In this document: piece after piece, positions 1 to 5,425 of the stretch
How the letters are laid out: the number at the start of each line of letters is the position of its first letter
Numbering within the stretch: position 1 is the stretch's first letter
Origin: Thermoleophilia bacterium
GTDB lineage: Bacteria; Actinomycetota; Thermoleophilia; Gaiellales; Gaiellaceae
NCBI GenBank assembly: GCA_025934335.1
Contig: JAICYG010000120.1
Location: 1 to 8,207 of the forward strand
Direction: 5' to 3'
DNA: 8,207 nt
The notes under the pieces: generated by a model
Told to the model about the DNA's origin: nothing
What the model saw: only the letters and a program-made list of their open reading frames with translations
The model's database searches: none
Made by a program: the position numbers and the translations under genes

Positions 1-906
1 ATCGAGGGCTTGACGAAGCGGTTCGGCGGCGTCACCGCGGTGAACGAGTGCGCTTTCGCCGTGCCGGACGGATCCGTCACCGCACTCGTCGGGCCGAACG
101 GCTCCGGGAAGACGACGCTGCTCGAGCGGATCGTGCGCGGCGACGGCACCGGCGTAGGCTCGACGGAGCGAGTGGGGAAACTTCGCGTCGGACACGGCGT
201 GCAGATCGGCTACTTCTCACAGCAGGAGCTCGAGCTCGACACGCGCGGCTCGGTGCTCCAGTGCGTGCAGACGATGACGGGGCTCAACCGCACGGAGTCG
301 CAGAGCCTGCTCGGCAAGTTCCTCTTCTCGGGCTGGGACGAGCACGAGAAGCCGGTCGTCGCCCTCTCGGGCGGCGAGCGGCGTCGGCTCGCGCTCGCGA
401 TCGTCGTCGCCTCCGGCGCGAACTTCCTCGTGCTCGACGAGCCGACGAACCATCTCGACCTGGAGTCGCGCGAGGCGCTCGAGGCGGCGCTCGAGGCGTT
501 TCCCGGGACGGTGCTGCTCGTCTCGCACGACCGCGCGCTCCTCGACGCCGTCGCGGACCGGCTGCTCGCGGTGGAGTCGCGCGGGATCGCGTCGTACCCC
601 GGCGGCTGGGCCGACTACGTGCGGGCGCAGGCGGAGGAGGCTGCACCGGCTCCGCCGCCGCCGAAGCCGCGGCGGGAGCGGGAGCGGCCGAAGCGGGCGG
701 CGAAGCCGCGGGCGTCGGCGCTCGAGCTCGTCGAGGCGGAGGTCGAGCGGGCGGAGGCGCGGCTCTCGGAGGTGGAGCAGAAGCTCGCCTCCGACTGGTC
801 GGACGTCGAGCTCGTGGCGGCGCACAAGCGCGCGCGGGACGAGCTCAGCGCGCTGCTCGAGCGCTGGGAAGCGCTGTTCGCAGAGAGCGGATCGACCGCT
901 CCGTGA
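1..906 (+). CDS. ABC-F family ATPase, C-terminal half (5' end outside window)
   Basis: This is the second nucleotide-binding domain and tail of an ABC-F protein, a soluble ATPase family acting on ribosomes (translation factors, antibiotic protection) rather than in transport. The frame is open from base 1, so the start and first ATPase domain lie upstream; whole family members are usually 500-650 residues and 301 are visible. Numbering from the first codon: Walker A GPNGSGKTT at 31-39, signature LSGGE at 122-126, Walker B LVLDEP at 143-148 with catalytic Glu147, followed by the ABC-F hallmark TNHLD, and the switch His176 in VSHDR. An Ala/Pro/Lys/Arg-rich linker (about 205-240) leads to a charged helical tail (about 240-298) that looks like a coiled coil, as in Uup-type members. 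There is no membrane segment. The last 62 nt overlap the convergent oxidoreductase gene. Family assignment is firm; the subfamily and whether it gives antibiotic resistance cannot be told from this half. Confidence 0.93.
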   Translation: MEGLTKRFGGVTAVNECAFAVPDGSVTALVGPNGSGKTTLLERIVRGDGTGVGSTERVGKLRVGHGVQIGYFSQQELELDTRGSVLQCVQTMTGLNRTESQSLLGKFLFSGWDEHEKPVVALSGGERRRLALAIVVASGANFLVLDEPTNHLDLESREALEAALEAFPGTVLLVSHDRALLDAVADRLLAVESRGIASYPGGWADYVRAQAEEAAPAPPPPKPRRERERPKRAAKPRASALELVEAEVERAEARLSEVEQKLASDWSDVELVAAHKRARDELSALLERWEALFAESGSTAP

Positions 907-1720
907 TCGGATCGACGACGAGGATCGCCTCGTCGGCGCCCGCCTCCCTGAGCGCGGTCAGGTGCTCGGCGAGCCGGTCGGCCGCGACCGCCGGCACGTT
1001 CTCGTCGTTCTGACGCGCGCCCGCTCCGTCGAGGGCGACGAAGACGCAGGCGCTCCGCTCGATCTCACTCGGTTCGCGGCCGGCGCGCTCGGCCGCGTCG
1101 TCGATCTCGGCGTTGTGCTCGGCGAAGCCGTCGGGCGTGTTTCCGTAGTGCGTGAACCAGGTGTTCCAGACGTCGACGTGCGGCAGCGCGATCGAGAGGA
1201 GCCGCGGCGCGTTCGCGCCGATCATCAGCTTCGGCCTGGTCGTGGGCGCCGGGAGCAGAGCGGCTTCCTCGACGTCGTGGAAGCGGCCGTGGCTGGTGAC
1301 GCGCTCGCCGGCGAGCAGGCGGCGCACGATCTCGAACGCCTCCTCGAAGCGCGAGACACGGTAGTCGAGCGGGATCCCGAACGCGCGGAACTCGTCGTCG
1401 TTCCAGCCGGCACCGAGGCCGAGCACGAGCCGTCCACCCGAGAGCTCGTGTGTCGCGGCCGCCATGCGCGCGAGCACGCCGGGTGGGTGGAATGCGGTGC
1501 AGGCGACGAGCGGGCCGAGCTCGACGCGCTCGGTGACGCCGGCGAGCCAGGCGAGCGTCGTCCAGCAGTCCCAGGGGCCGCGGTCGGGGCCGCGGTAGAG
1601 CAGGTGGTCGCCGACCCAGACGGAGTCGAAGCCGCACCCCTCCGCCGCGCGCGCCATTGCGGCGAGCTCGTCGCGCCGGACGACGCGCTCGACCTCCGGC
1701 AACTGGATCCCCACCTTCAC
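845..1720 (-). CDS. Luciferase-like (LLM class) F420-dependent oxidoreductase
   Basis: A 291-residue member of the bacterial luciferase-like superfamily, TIM-barrel oxidoreductases using F420 or FMN. Family-typical segments are the N-terminal strand VKVGIQLPE (1-9), FDSVWVGDHLLYR (31-43), ELGPLVACTAFHPP, the cofactor-region motif GLGAGWNDDEF, then YRVSRFEEAFEIVRRLL, and a C-terminal EAGADEAILVV strand. The substrate cannot be predicted; F420 rather than FMN is inferred from family resemblance and likely host. I chose the GTG at 1720 because GGAG lies 9 nt upstream and the first barrel strand begins at once; the in-frame GTG at 1753 would add 11 residues (MPAWPAPERNA) with a weak ribosome site. 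It lies 58 nt after the SnoaL-like gene on the same strand and may be the last gene of the pdtaR unit or have its own promoter. Its 3' end overlaps the ABC-F gene tail to tail. Confidence 0.9.
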   Translation of the reverse strand: MKVGIQLPEVERVVRRDELAAMARAAEGCGFDSVWVGDHLLYRGPDRGPWDCWTTLAWLAGVTERVELGPLVACTAFHPPGVLARMAAATHELSGGRLVLGLGAGWNDDEFRAFGIPLDYRVSRFEEAFEIVRRLLAGERVTSHGRFHDVEEAALLPAPTTRPKLMIGANAPRLLSIALPHVDVWNTWFTHYGNTPDGFAEHNAEIDDAAERAGREPSEIERSACVFVALDGAGARQNDENVPAVAADRLAEHLTALREAGADEAILVVDPITERSIRSLRTALPSARAAR

Positions 1721-1736
1721 AGCGTTCCGCTCCGGC

Positions 1737-1751
1737 GCCGGCCAAGCCGGC
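1737..1751 (-). promoter_or_regulatory. GC hairpin in leader of oxidoreductase gene
   Basis: GCCGGC, a 3-nt loop, and a second GCCGGC form a 6-bp all-G/C stem just upstream of the GGAG ribosome site (1730-1733) of the oxidoreductase. No U-tract follows, so it is not a classical terminator. It could affect translation or read-through from the upstream gene, or be chance in such GC-rich DNA. Confidence 0.3.
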
Positions 1752-1778
1752 ACCTGCGCTCACGCGGCTCCGTCAAGC

Positions 1779-2165
1779 CTACGCCGCCCAGAACGCCTCG
1801 AATGCCGGAGGGTCGGAGGGGATCGCGACGATCCGCCGCCAGATCCCGTCCTCGTGGTCGATCAGCAGCACCTGGTCGATGTCGAGCTCGCGCCCGTCGC
1901 GGCGCCCCTGGGCTCGGTACACCGCGACCGCGTGCTCCTCGTCGGCGAGCGACCACTTCAGCGTCGAGAGGTAGGTGCCGTCCGTGAGGCGGCGCGTCTC
2001 GCGGAAGAGCTCGAAGATGCGCTCGCGTCCCTCGTACAACTGGGCGACGGGCACGGTGCCGTTCACGATCCAGGTCGCGTCCTCTGCGATCACCTCGAAG
2101 AGCGCGCGCGCGTCGCCGCCCCGGAACGCCGCGAAGACGCGGTCGATGCCCGCGCGGGCGTCCAC
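1779..2165 (-). CDS. SnoaL-like / NTF2-fold protein
   Basis: A 128-residue protein with the pattern of the NTF2-like superfamily (SnoaL-like, ketosteroid-isomerase-related). Landmarks are an N-terminal helix with VFAAFRGGDARALFEVIAED (10-29), then TWIVNG, YEGRERIFELF (44-54), and strands TYLSTLKWSLADEEHAVAVY (64-83) and LDIDQVLLIDHEDG (95-107). Members form a cone-shaped alpha+beta barrel with a pocket and may be isomerases, cyclases, hydrolases or plain ligand binders, so no reaction can be named. There is no signal peptide or membrane helix. The GTG start directly follows the clpS stop (TGA then GTG, no gap), with GAGCG of the clpS end as the likely ribosome site; this implies coupled translation with clpS. 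Whether the link to ClpS or the ANTAR regulator is functional is unknown. Confidence 0.85.
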   Translation of the reverse strand: MDARAGIDRVFAAFRGGDARALFEVIAEDATWIVNGTVPVAQLYEGRERIFELFRETRRLTDGTYLSTLKWSLADEEHAVAVYRAQGRRDGRELDIDQVLLIDHEDGIWRRIVAIPSDPPAFEAFWAA

Positions 2166-2459
2166 TCAGCGCTCGAGCGGTGCCATCGTCAGCCCGTAGC
2201 CCTCGAGCTGCGAGTGATAGAGCTCCGCGAGCTCGCGGTGTCCCGACCAGACGATCGCCTGCCCCGTCGTATGGATCCTGTTCGCGAGCGCCATCCCCTT
2301 CTCGTAGTCGACGCCCGGGATCGCCTCCGCGAGCGCGAACGCGACGCCCTCGAAGGTGTTGTGGTCGTCGTTCAGGACGATCACGCGCCATGCTTCGCCG
2401 GTGCCGGAGCCCGAGCTCTTGCGCGTGCGCTCGCGCGGCGGTGTCAGGGTCGTGCTCAT
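2166..2459 (-). CDS. clpS: ClpS-like adaptor protein of the Clp protease
   Basis: A 97-residue ClpS-family protein. ClpS docks on the N-domain of a ClpA/ClpC unfoldase and delivers N-degron substrates to ClpP. After a flexible, polar N-terminal arm (1-23), as the family has, come WRVIVLNDDHNTFE (24-37), a helix with ALAEAIPGVDYEKGMALANRIHTTGQAIV (42-70) and ending HSQLEGYGLTMAP. The substrate-pocket residues of E. coli ClpS (Asn34, Asp35, His66) match Asn30, Asp31 and His63 here. The position of the E. coli Met40 gatekeeper appears to be Phe36, which could change which N-terminal residues fit; this rests on alignment by eye. Its ATG overlaps the pdtaR stop in ATGA, and its stop abuts the next start, so it is the middle gene of a tightly coupled unit. 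No Clp ATPase or ClpP gene is in the window. Confidence 0.9.
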   Translation of the reverse strand: MSTTLTPPRERTRKSSGSGTGEAWRVIVLNDDHNTFEGVAFALAEAIPGVDYEKGMALANRIHTTGQAIVWSGHRELAELYHSQLEGYGLTMAPLER

Positions 2460-3025
2460 TCGGGTGCGAGCGTAGCGATGACGGCCTCGGCGATCACCTT
2501 CAGTGGACGGCCCGAGTGCTGGCTCGCGCGGCGCAGCCGGTCGAACGCGTCGGCCTCGGAGAGGCCCTCCTTCTCCATCAGCAGCCCCTTGGCGCGCTCG
2601 ATCGCCTTCCGCGCGGCGAGCGCGTCGGCGAGCGAGTCCGCCTCCTCGCGCACGGCGGCGAGCTCGGCGTGGCGCGCGCGCGCCGTCTCGATCGCCGGCA
2701 CCAGGTCCTGCTCCCGGAACGGCTTCACGAGGTAGCCGAAGACGCCCGCCTCGACGGCGCGCGCGACGAGCTCCTGCTGGCCGTAGGCGGTGAGCAGCAC
2801 GACCGGAAGCGGGCGCTCGTCGAGGATCCGCTTCGCCGCCTCGATCCCGTCGAGCCGCGGCATCTTCACGTCCATGATCGCGAGGTCGGGTGTCAGGTCG
2901 CGTGCAAGCGCGACGGCTTCCTCGCCGTCCCGCGCCTCGCCCACCACCTCGTGACCGGCGCGTTCGAGCAGGTCGCGCAGGTCGAGGCGGATGATCGTCT
3001 CGTCTTCCGCGATCAGGATCCGCAC
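2456..3025 (-). CDS. pdtaR: ANTAR-domain response regulator, PdtaR/AmiR-NasT type
   Basis: A 189-residue two-component regulator whose output domain binds RNA. The receiver domain (1-120) has the acidic pocket Glu7/Asp8 in ILIAEDE, the phospho-acceptor Asp52 in IMDVKMP, Thr79 and Lys101 (YLVKPF). A coiled-coil linker (112-140) joins it to the ANTAR domain (about 138-187, ARKAIERAKGLLMEKEGLSEADAFDRLRRAS, shown here in part by AKGLLMEKEGLSEADAF). ANTAR proteins bind paired RNA hairpins and prevent premature termination. Whole-length resemblance is to Mycobacterium PdtaR (Rv1626), partner of kinase PdtaS. I chose GTG at 3025: GAGG lies 6 nt upstream and the first receiver strand starts there; a 253-residue reading from 3217 would run through the divergent gene and is rejected. 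It leads the clpS-SnoaL unit by an ATGA overlap. The likely partner kinase lies 500 bp away at 3522-4931. Confidence 0.93.
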   Translation of the reverse strand: MRILIAEDETIIRLDLRDLLERAGHEVVGEARDGEEAVALARDLTPDLAIMDVKMPRLDGIEAAKRILDERPLPVVLLTAYGQQELVARAVEAGVFGYLVKPFREQDLVPAIETARARHAELAAVREEADSLADALAARKAIERAKGLLMEKEGLSEADAFDRLRRASQHSGRPLKVIAEAVIATLAPE

Positions 3026-3031
3026 GCGATG

Positions 3032-3077
3032 CCTCGTGTCTGACACCCTACGGTGTTCGAAGTTTTCAGACACGAGG
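3032..3077. repeat. 12-bp perfect inverted repeat spanning the divergent promoter
   Basis: CCTCGTGTCTGA at 3032-3043 is repeated as its exact reverse complement TCAGACACGAGG at 3066-3077, with 22 bp between. Each arm carries the ribosome site of the gene it faces, so both mRNAs would start with nearly the same leader. The repeat may be an operator for a dimeric regulator or a consequence of duplicated leader sequence. Confidence 0.6.
3036..3060. repeat. Dispersed palindromic repeat, degenerate copy
   Basis: GTGTC-T-GACACC (3036-3047), a 4-nt spacer CTAC, then GGTGTTCGA (3052-3060). This has the same order, spacing and nearly the same bases as the complete element at 6162-6191, but the right-hand copy has decayed (GGTGTTCGAAGTT against GGTGTCCGACACC). 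It overlaps the divergent -10 boxes. Confidence 0.55.
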
Positions 3078-3083
3078 AGAGGC

Positions 3084-3344
3084 ATGCTGCAGATCGACGA
3101 AGACGCGGTCGACGCGCTCACCCAGATGGGCGGCCTCCGCATCACGGCCGAGGAGACGGACGACGGCGTCGAGCTCCAGATCGACGAGGCGGGCTCCGCG
3201 CACGAAGGCGACGACACCGTCGAGCGCGGCGGCGCCCTCGTCTATCTGGACAGCCTGGCCGCGGAGGTGCTCGCCGACCAGGTCCTCGGCGTGCACCCCC
3301 ACGACGACCACTTCCACTTCACCTTCGAAGAGCAGGAACACTAG
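3084..3344 (+). CDS. HesB/IscA-like small protein lacking cysteines
   Basis: An 86-residue acidic protein with the outline of A-type iron-sulfur proteins (HesB/IscA fold): starting helix LQIDEDAVDALTQM (2-15), strand GLRITAEE (17-24), GVELQIDEA (28-36), DDTVERGGALVYLDSLAAEVL (43-63) and ADQVLGV (64-70). The three cysteines that bind iron or the cluster in true IscA are absent; there is no cysteine at all. Instead the tail is His/Asp/Glu-rich (HPHDDHFHF at 71-79), which could bind a metal. Role: unknown; a non-cluster scaffold, metal binder or regulator are all possible. ATG at 3084 was chosen because AGGAGAGG precedes it; an upstream reading from 2991 would overlap pdtaR. It is divergent from pdtaR and lies between the regulator and its likely kinase. 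Fold assignment by eye is moderately sure. Confidence 0.8.
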   Translation: MLQIDEDAVDALTQMGGLRITAEETDDGVELQIDEAGSAHEGDDTVERGGALVYLDSLAAEVLADQVLGVHPHDDHFHFTFEEQEH

Positions 3345-3521
3345 GACGGCAAGCCGGCGGCGCCGCGCGCTCCGTGGAGCACCCATCCAGGAGGAAGTGG
3401 AACCGGTCCGTCACGACTCCGCGACTTCCCCTGCTCACGCACGGTTTTCGGGCGGCCATGTCTTGTGGCAGCCACCGGCACGAAACCGTCACGGACCGTC
3501 CACAGCGGGATTCTCGCTTCG
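3345..3521. other. Convergent intergenic gap between HesB-like gene and kinase
   Basis: These 177 bp separate the 3' ends of two convergent genes. No convincing gene was seen: short readings in either direction lack a ribosome site and family resemblance. A small hairpin (GCTC-CGTG-GAGC, 3369-3380) follows the HesB-like stop, without a T-run. Most of the remainder is covered by the nested structure at 3404-3498. Confidence 0.7.
3404..3498. ncRNA. Candidate structured RNA or bidirectional terminator (strand unknown)
   Basis: Three nested stems can be drawn. Stem 1: CGGTCCGT (3404-3411) with ACGGACCG (3491-3498), 8 bp with no mismatch. Stem 2: ACGGTTT-T-CG (3441-3450) with CGAAACCGT (3481-3489), 9 bp with one bulged T. 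Stem 3, directly stacked: GGC-G-GCCA (3451-3458) with TGGC-A-GCC (3466-3473), 7 bp with one G/A mismatch and a 7-nt loop. The right arms of stems 1 and 2 are one base apart; the left side holds a 29-nt insert. An alternative pairing (GGAAGT 3393-3398 with ACTTCC 3424-3429) competes. The same pairs form on either strand. It matches no RNA family I can name, and high GC makes chance pairing easier. Confidence 0.3.
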
Positions 3522-4931
3522 TTACGCCGGGAAGACGACCTCGGCTCGCGCGCCCCGGCCCTCGCCGAGCGAGAGCGAGCCGCGCAGCTCGTCGCGGACG
3601 AGCGCACGGACGATCGACAGCCCCGTGCCCGCGGCCGCGCCCAAGAGGCCCGGGCCGTCGTCGGCGATCGCGAGCACGACATCCCCGTCCCGCCGCACGA
3701 GCTCGACGGTGATCGCGTCGCCGCCGTGCTCGAGCGCGTTCTGGAGCAGCTCCGCGAAGACGAGAGCCAGCGCGGTCGCCCGCGCGCCCGACAGGCTCAC
3801 CTCGGCGAGCGACGCGGTCACCGCCTTCCCGCCGCCGACCCCCTGCACGAGCATCGACCGCAGGCGGTCGATCAGGTCGGCGAGCTGGACGTCCTCCTCG
3901 CGCCGCTCGGTCAGCAGCTCGTGCACCGCCGCGATCGCGAGGATCCGGTTCACCGAGTGCTCGAGCGCCTCGCGCGGGTCGATCGCCTCCTCCGACCGCG
4001 CCTGCAGGCGCAGGAGCGACGCCACCGTCTGCAGGTTGTTCTTGACGCGGTGGTGGATCTCCTGGGCGAGCACGCCGCGCAGGACGGCGCGCCCGTGCTC
4101 GAGCGCGACCGCGGCGTGCGTCGCGATCGACGCGAGCAGCTCGCGGTCGCCGTCGAAAAACTGCGTGTCGCGGTCGGCGACGAGCTCGCCGATCTGGCGT
4201 CCGCGCCAGCGCAGCGGCTGGCGGATCGCGTACGCCGCCGCGACACCCTCCGGCCACGCGATGCTGCCGTCGTCGAGCACGAGCGCGGCGCCGGTCGCGC
4301 CGAGCGCCTCCATCGTCGTCTTCACGATCGCCTCGAGCGACTCCTCGAGGTACAGCGAGTCCTGCACCGCCTCGGAGATCCGCGCCAGCGCCTCGAGCTC
4401 GTTCACGCGCCGCTGCGCCTCCGCATACAGCTTCGCGTGCTCGATCGACTGCGCCACCTGCGCCGCGATCGCGAGCAGCAGCTCGACCTCGTCCTCCGAG
4501 AAGGAACGGGGATCGCGGGTCCGCACGTTGAGCGCTCCCTCGAGCGTGCCGTCGCGGGTGAGAATCGGCACCGCGAGGATCGACTGGTACTCGTCCTCGG
4601 GCAGGTTCGGGAAGTTCTTGAAGCGCGGATCGAGATGGGCGGCCGACTCGAGCATCACCGGCGCGCGCGCTGCGGCCGCCGAGCCGGTGATCCCCTCGCC
4701 CGGCCGCATCCGGGGCCGCCGCGACAGCTCGTCGATCGGCGTGCCGTGCGTCGCGCGCAGGACCAGCTCGCCCGCGCGCTCGTCGTACAGGTAGACGAAG
4801 CAGGCGTCGGTCGCGAGCGCGTCGGGCACCTTCGTGGCGACGAGCGCGAGCACCTCCTGCAGGTCGAGCGTCGAGTTGACGGCCTCGATCGTCTCCGTCA
4901 GCAGGCGCAGGTGACGTTCGCGTGCGTCCAT
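3522..4931 (-). CDS. pdtaS: Soluble GAF-GAF sensor histidine kinase, HisKA_2 (PdtaS-like)
   Basis: A 469-residue cytoplasmic sensor kinase. An N-terminal helix (1-25) leads to a GAF domain (about 25-165, with MRPGEGITGSAAA, FKNFPNLPEDEYQSILAVP), a second GAF-like domain (about 181-282, ending FFDGDRELLASIATHAAVALEHG), then a HisKA_2 dimerisation domain with EIHHRVKNNLQTVASLLRLQ (291-310). His294 is the likely phosphorylation site. The HATPase domain (about 383-469) has Asn398 in ELLQNALEHG, DDGPG at 424-428 and GTGLSIV at 435-441. There is no membrane segment, so the signal is intracellular. The histidine region closely resembles mycobacterial PdtaS (Rv3220c), which pairs with PdtaR; that protein has GAF plus PAS, so the second GAF is a difference. 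ATG at 4931 is preceded by no clear ribosome site but by TACCCT at a spacing that suggests a near-leaderless mRNA. The likely target is the ANTAR regulator at 2456-3025. Longer readings to 5666 are shadows of the divergent membrane genes. Confidence 0.92.
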   Translation of the reverse strand: MDARERHLRLLTETIEAVNSTLDLQEVLALVATKVPDALATDACFVYLYDERAGELVLRATHGTPIDELSRRPRMRPGEGITGSAAAARAPVMLESAAHLDPRFKNFPNLPEDEYQSILAVPILTRDGTLEGALNVRTRDPRSFSEDEVELLLAIAAQVAQSIEHAKLYAEAQRRVNELEALARISEAVQDSLYLEESLEAIVKTTMEALGATGAALVLDDGSIAWPEGVAAAYAIRQPLRWRGRQIGELVADRDTQFFDGDRELLASIATHAAVALEHGRAVLRGVLAQEIHHRVKNNLQTVASLLRLQARSEEAIDPREALEHSVNRILAIAAVHELLTERREEDVQLADLIDRLRSMLVQGVGGGKAVTASLAEVSLSGARATALALVFAELLQNALEHGGDAITVELVRRDGDVVLAIADDGPGLLGAAAGTGLSIVRALVRDELRGSLSLGEGRGARAEVVFPA

Positions 4932-4957
4932 CCGCGCACGAAGGGTACGCTCGCGCG
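4932..4957. promoter_or_regulatory. 26-bp divergent promoter with overlapping -10 boxes, leaderless mRNAs
   Basis: TACGCT on the + strand (4946-4951) lies 6 nt before the GTG at 4958, the spacing expected if transcription starts at the initiation codon. On the - strand TACCCT (4947-4942) would start transcription near 4935, 4 nt before the kinase ATG at 4931. The two hexamers share the TA at 4946-4947. No ribosome site or clear -35 is visible for either gene. Confidence 0.5.
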
Positions 4958-5425
4958 GTGACCGGCACCCAGTGGCTGCTGATGCTGCACATCGCGTCGG
5001 CCTTCTGCTTCTTCGGCGGCTCGGTGGCGGCGGCGATACTGAACACGCTCGCGATCCGCGCCGAGCGCCCGAGCGAGACGGCGCAGCTGCTCCGGCTGAT
5101 CCGGGTGACGCTGCCGGTCGTGTTCCTCGGCGTCCTGGGCACGCTCGTCTTCGGAATCTGGCTGTGGCATCGCCTCGGCTTCTCGATCGGCGCAGGCTGG
5201 ATCTGGGCGTCGCTCGCGCTCTGGGTGGTCGCGAACGCGCTCGGCGGGATCGGCGGCCGCCATCAGCAGCGCGCCCGGGAGCTCGCCGAGCGGCTCGCCG
5301 GCGAGGGCGACGCCTCCACCGGCGAGCTGCGGGCACTGCTCCGCGACCGCACCGGCCTCGCCGTCTCGTGGGCCGCCGGCGCCGCCACCCTCGCCATCCT
5401 CGTGCTGATGATCTGGAAGCCGTGA
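4958..5425 (+). CDS. DUF2269-like integral membrane protein, four helices
   Basis: A 155-residue membrane protein with four predicted helices: about 6-30 (LLMLHIASAFCFFGGSVAAAIL, shown by LHIASAFCFFGG), 47-70, 80-99 and 133-152. A charged cytoplasmic or external loop (101-132) separates helices 3 and 4. The helix-1 pattern with a buried His11 followed by a glycine pair resembles DUF2269 proteins, whose function is not established. GTG at 4958 is preferred because it places His11 correctly and matches a leaderless promoter; ATG at 4982 is an alternative that would shorten helix 1. Its stop overlaps the next start by 4 nt (GTGA), so the two membrane proteins are probably made together and may form a complex. 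No signal peptide cleavage site is evident. Confidence 0.82.
   Translation: MTGTQWLLMLHIASAFCFFGGSVAAAILNTLAIRAERPSETAQLLRLIRVTLPVVFLGVLGTLVFGIWLWHRLGFSIGAGWIWASLALWVVANALGGIGGRHQQRARELAERLAGEGDASTGELRALLRDRTGLAVSWAAGAATLAILVLMIWKP

Larger units (their letters stand above)
3026..3083. promoter_or_regulatory. Divergent pdtaR / HesB-like promoter region with overlapping -10 boxes
   Basis: The 58 bp between the two divergent starts hold TACGGT on the + strand (3049-3054) and TAGGGT on the - strand (3050-3045). Both fit TANNNT and they share the same TA at 3049-3050. Counting 6-7 nt downstream gives leaders of about 23 nt for the HesB-like gene and about 13 nt for pdtaR, each with a good ribosome site (AGGAGAGG and GAGG). 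No convincing -35 boxes are visible. Because the -10 boxes overlap, simultaneous firing in both directions looks difficult. Confidence 0.5.

Noticed and set aside
845..1753. Oxidoreductase start at GTG 1753
   Set aside because: It adds 11 residues without family resemblance and has a weaker ribosome site than GTG 1720.
2456..3217. 253-residue version of the ANTAR regulator starting at 3217
   Set aside because: The extra 64 residues are Ser-rich nonsense antisense to the HesB-like gene; the receiver domain begins right after the GTG at 3025 with its own GAGG.
3319..3460. Possible 46-residue gene on the - strand in the convergent gap (MAARKPCVSRGS...)
   Set aside because: No ribosome site, overlaps the end of the HesB-like gene, and no family resemblance.
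3431..3498. Resemblance to riboswitches (CACGCACGG like the start of a GEMM-I element; some cobalamin-like strings)
   Set aside because: Only short strings match, the remaining conserved blocks are missing, and the site is downstream of both neighbouring genes.
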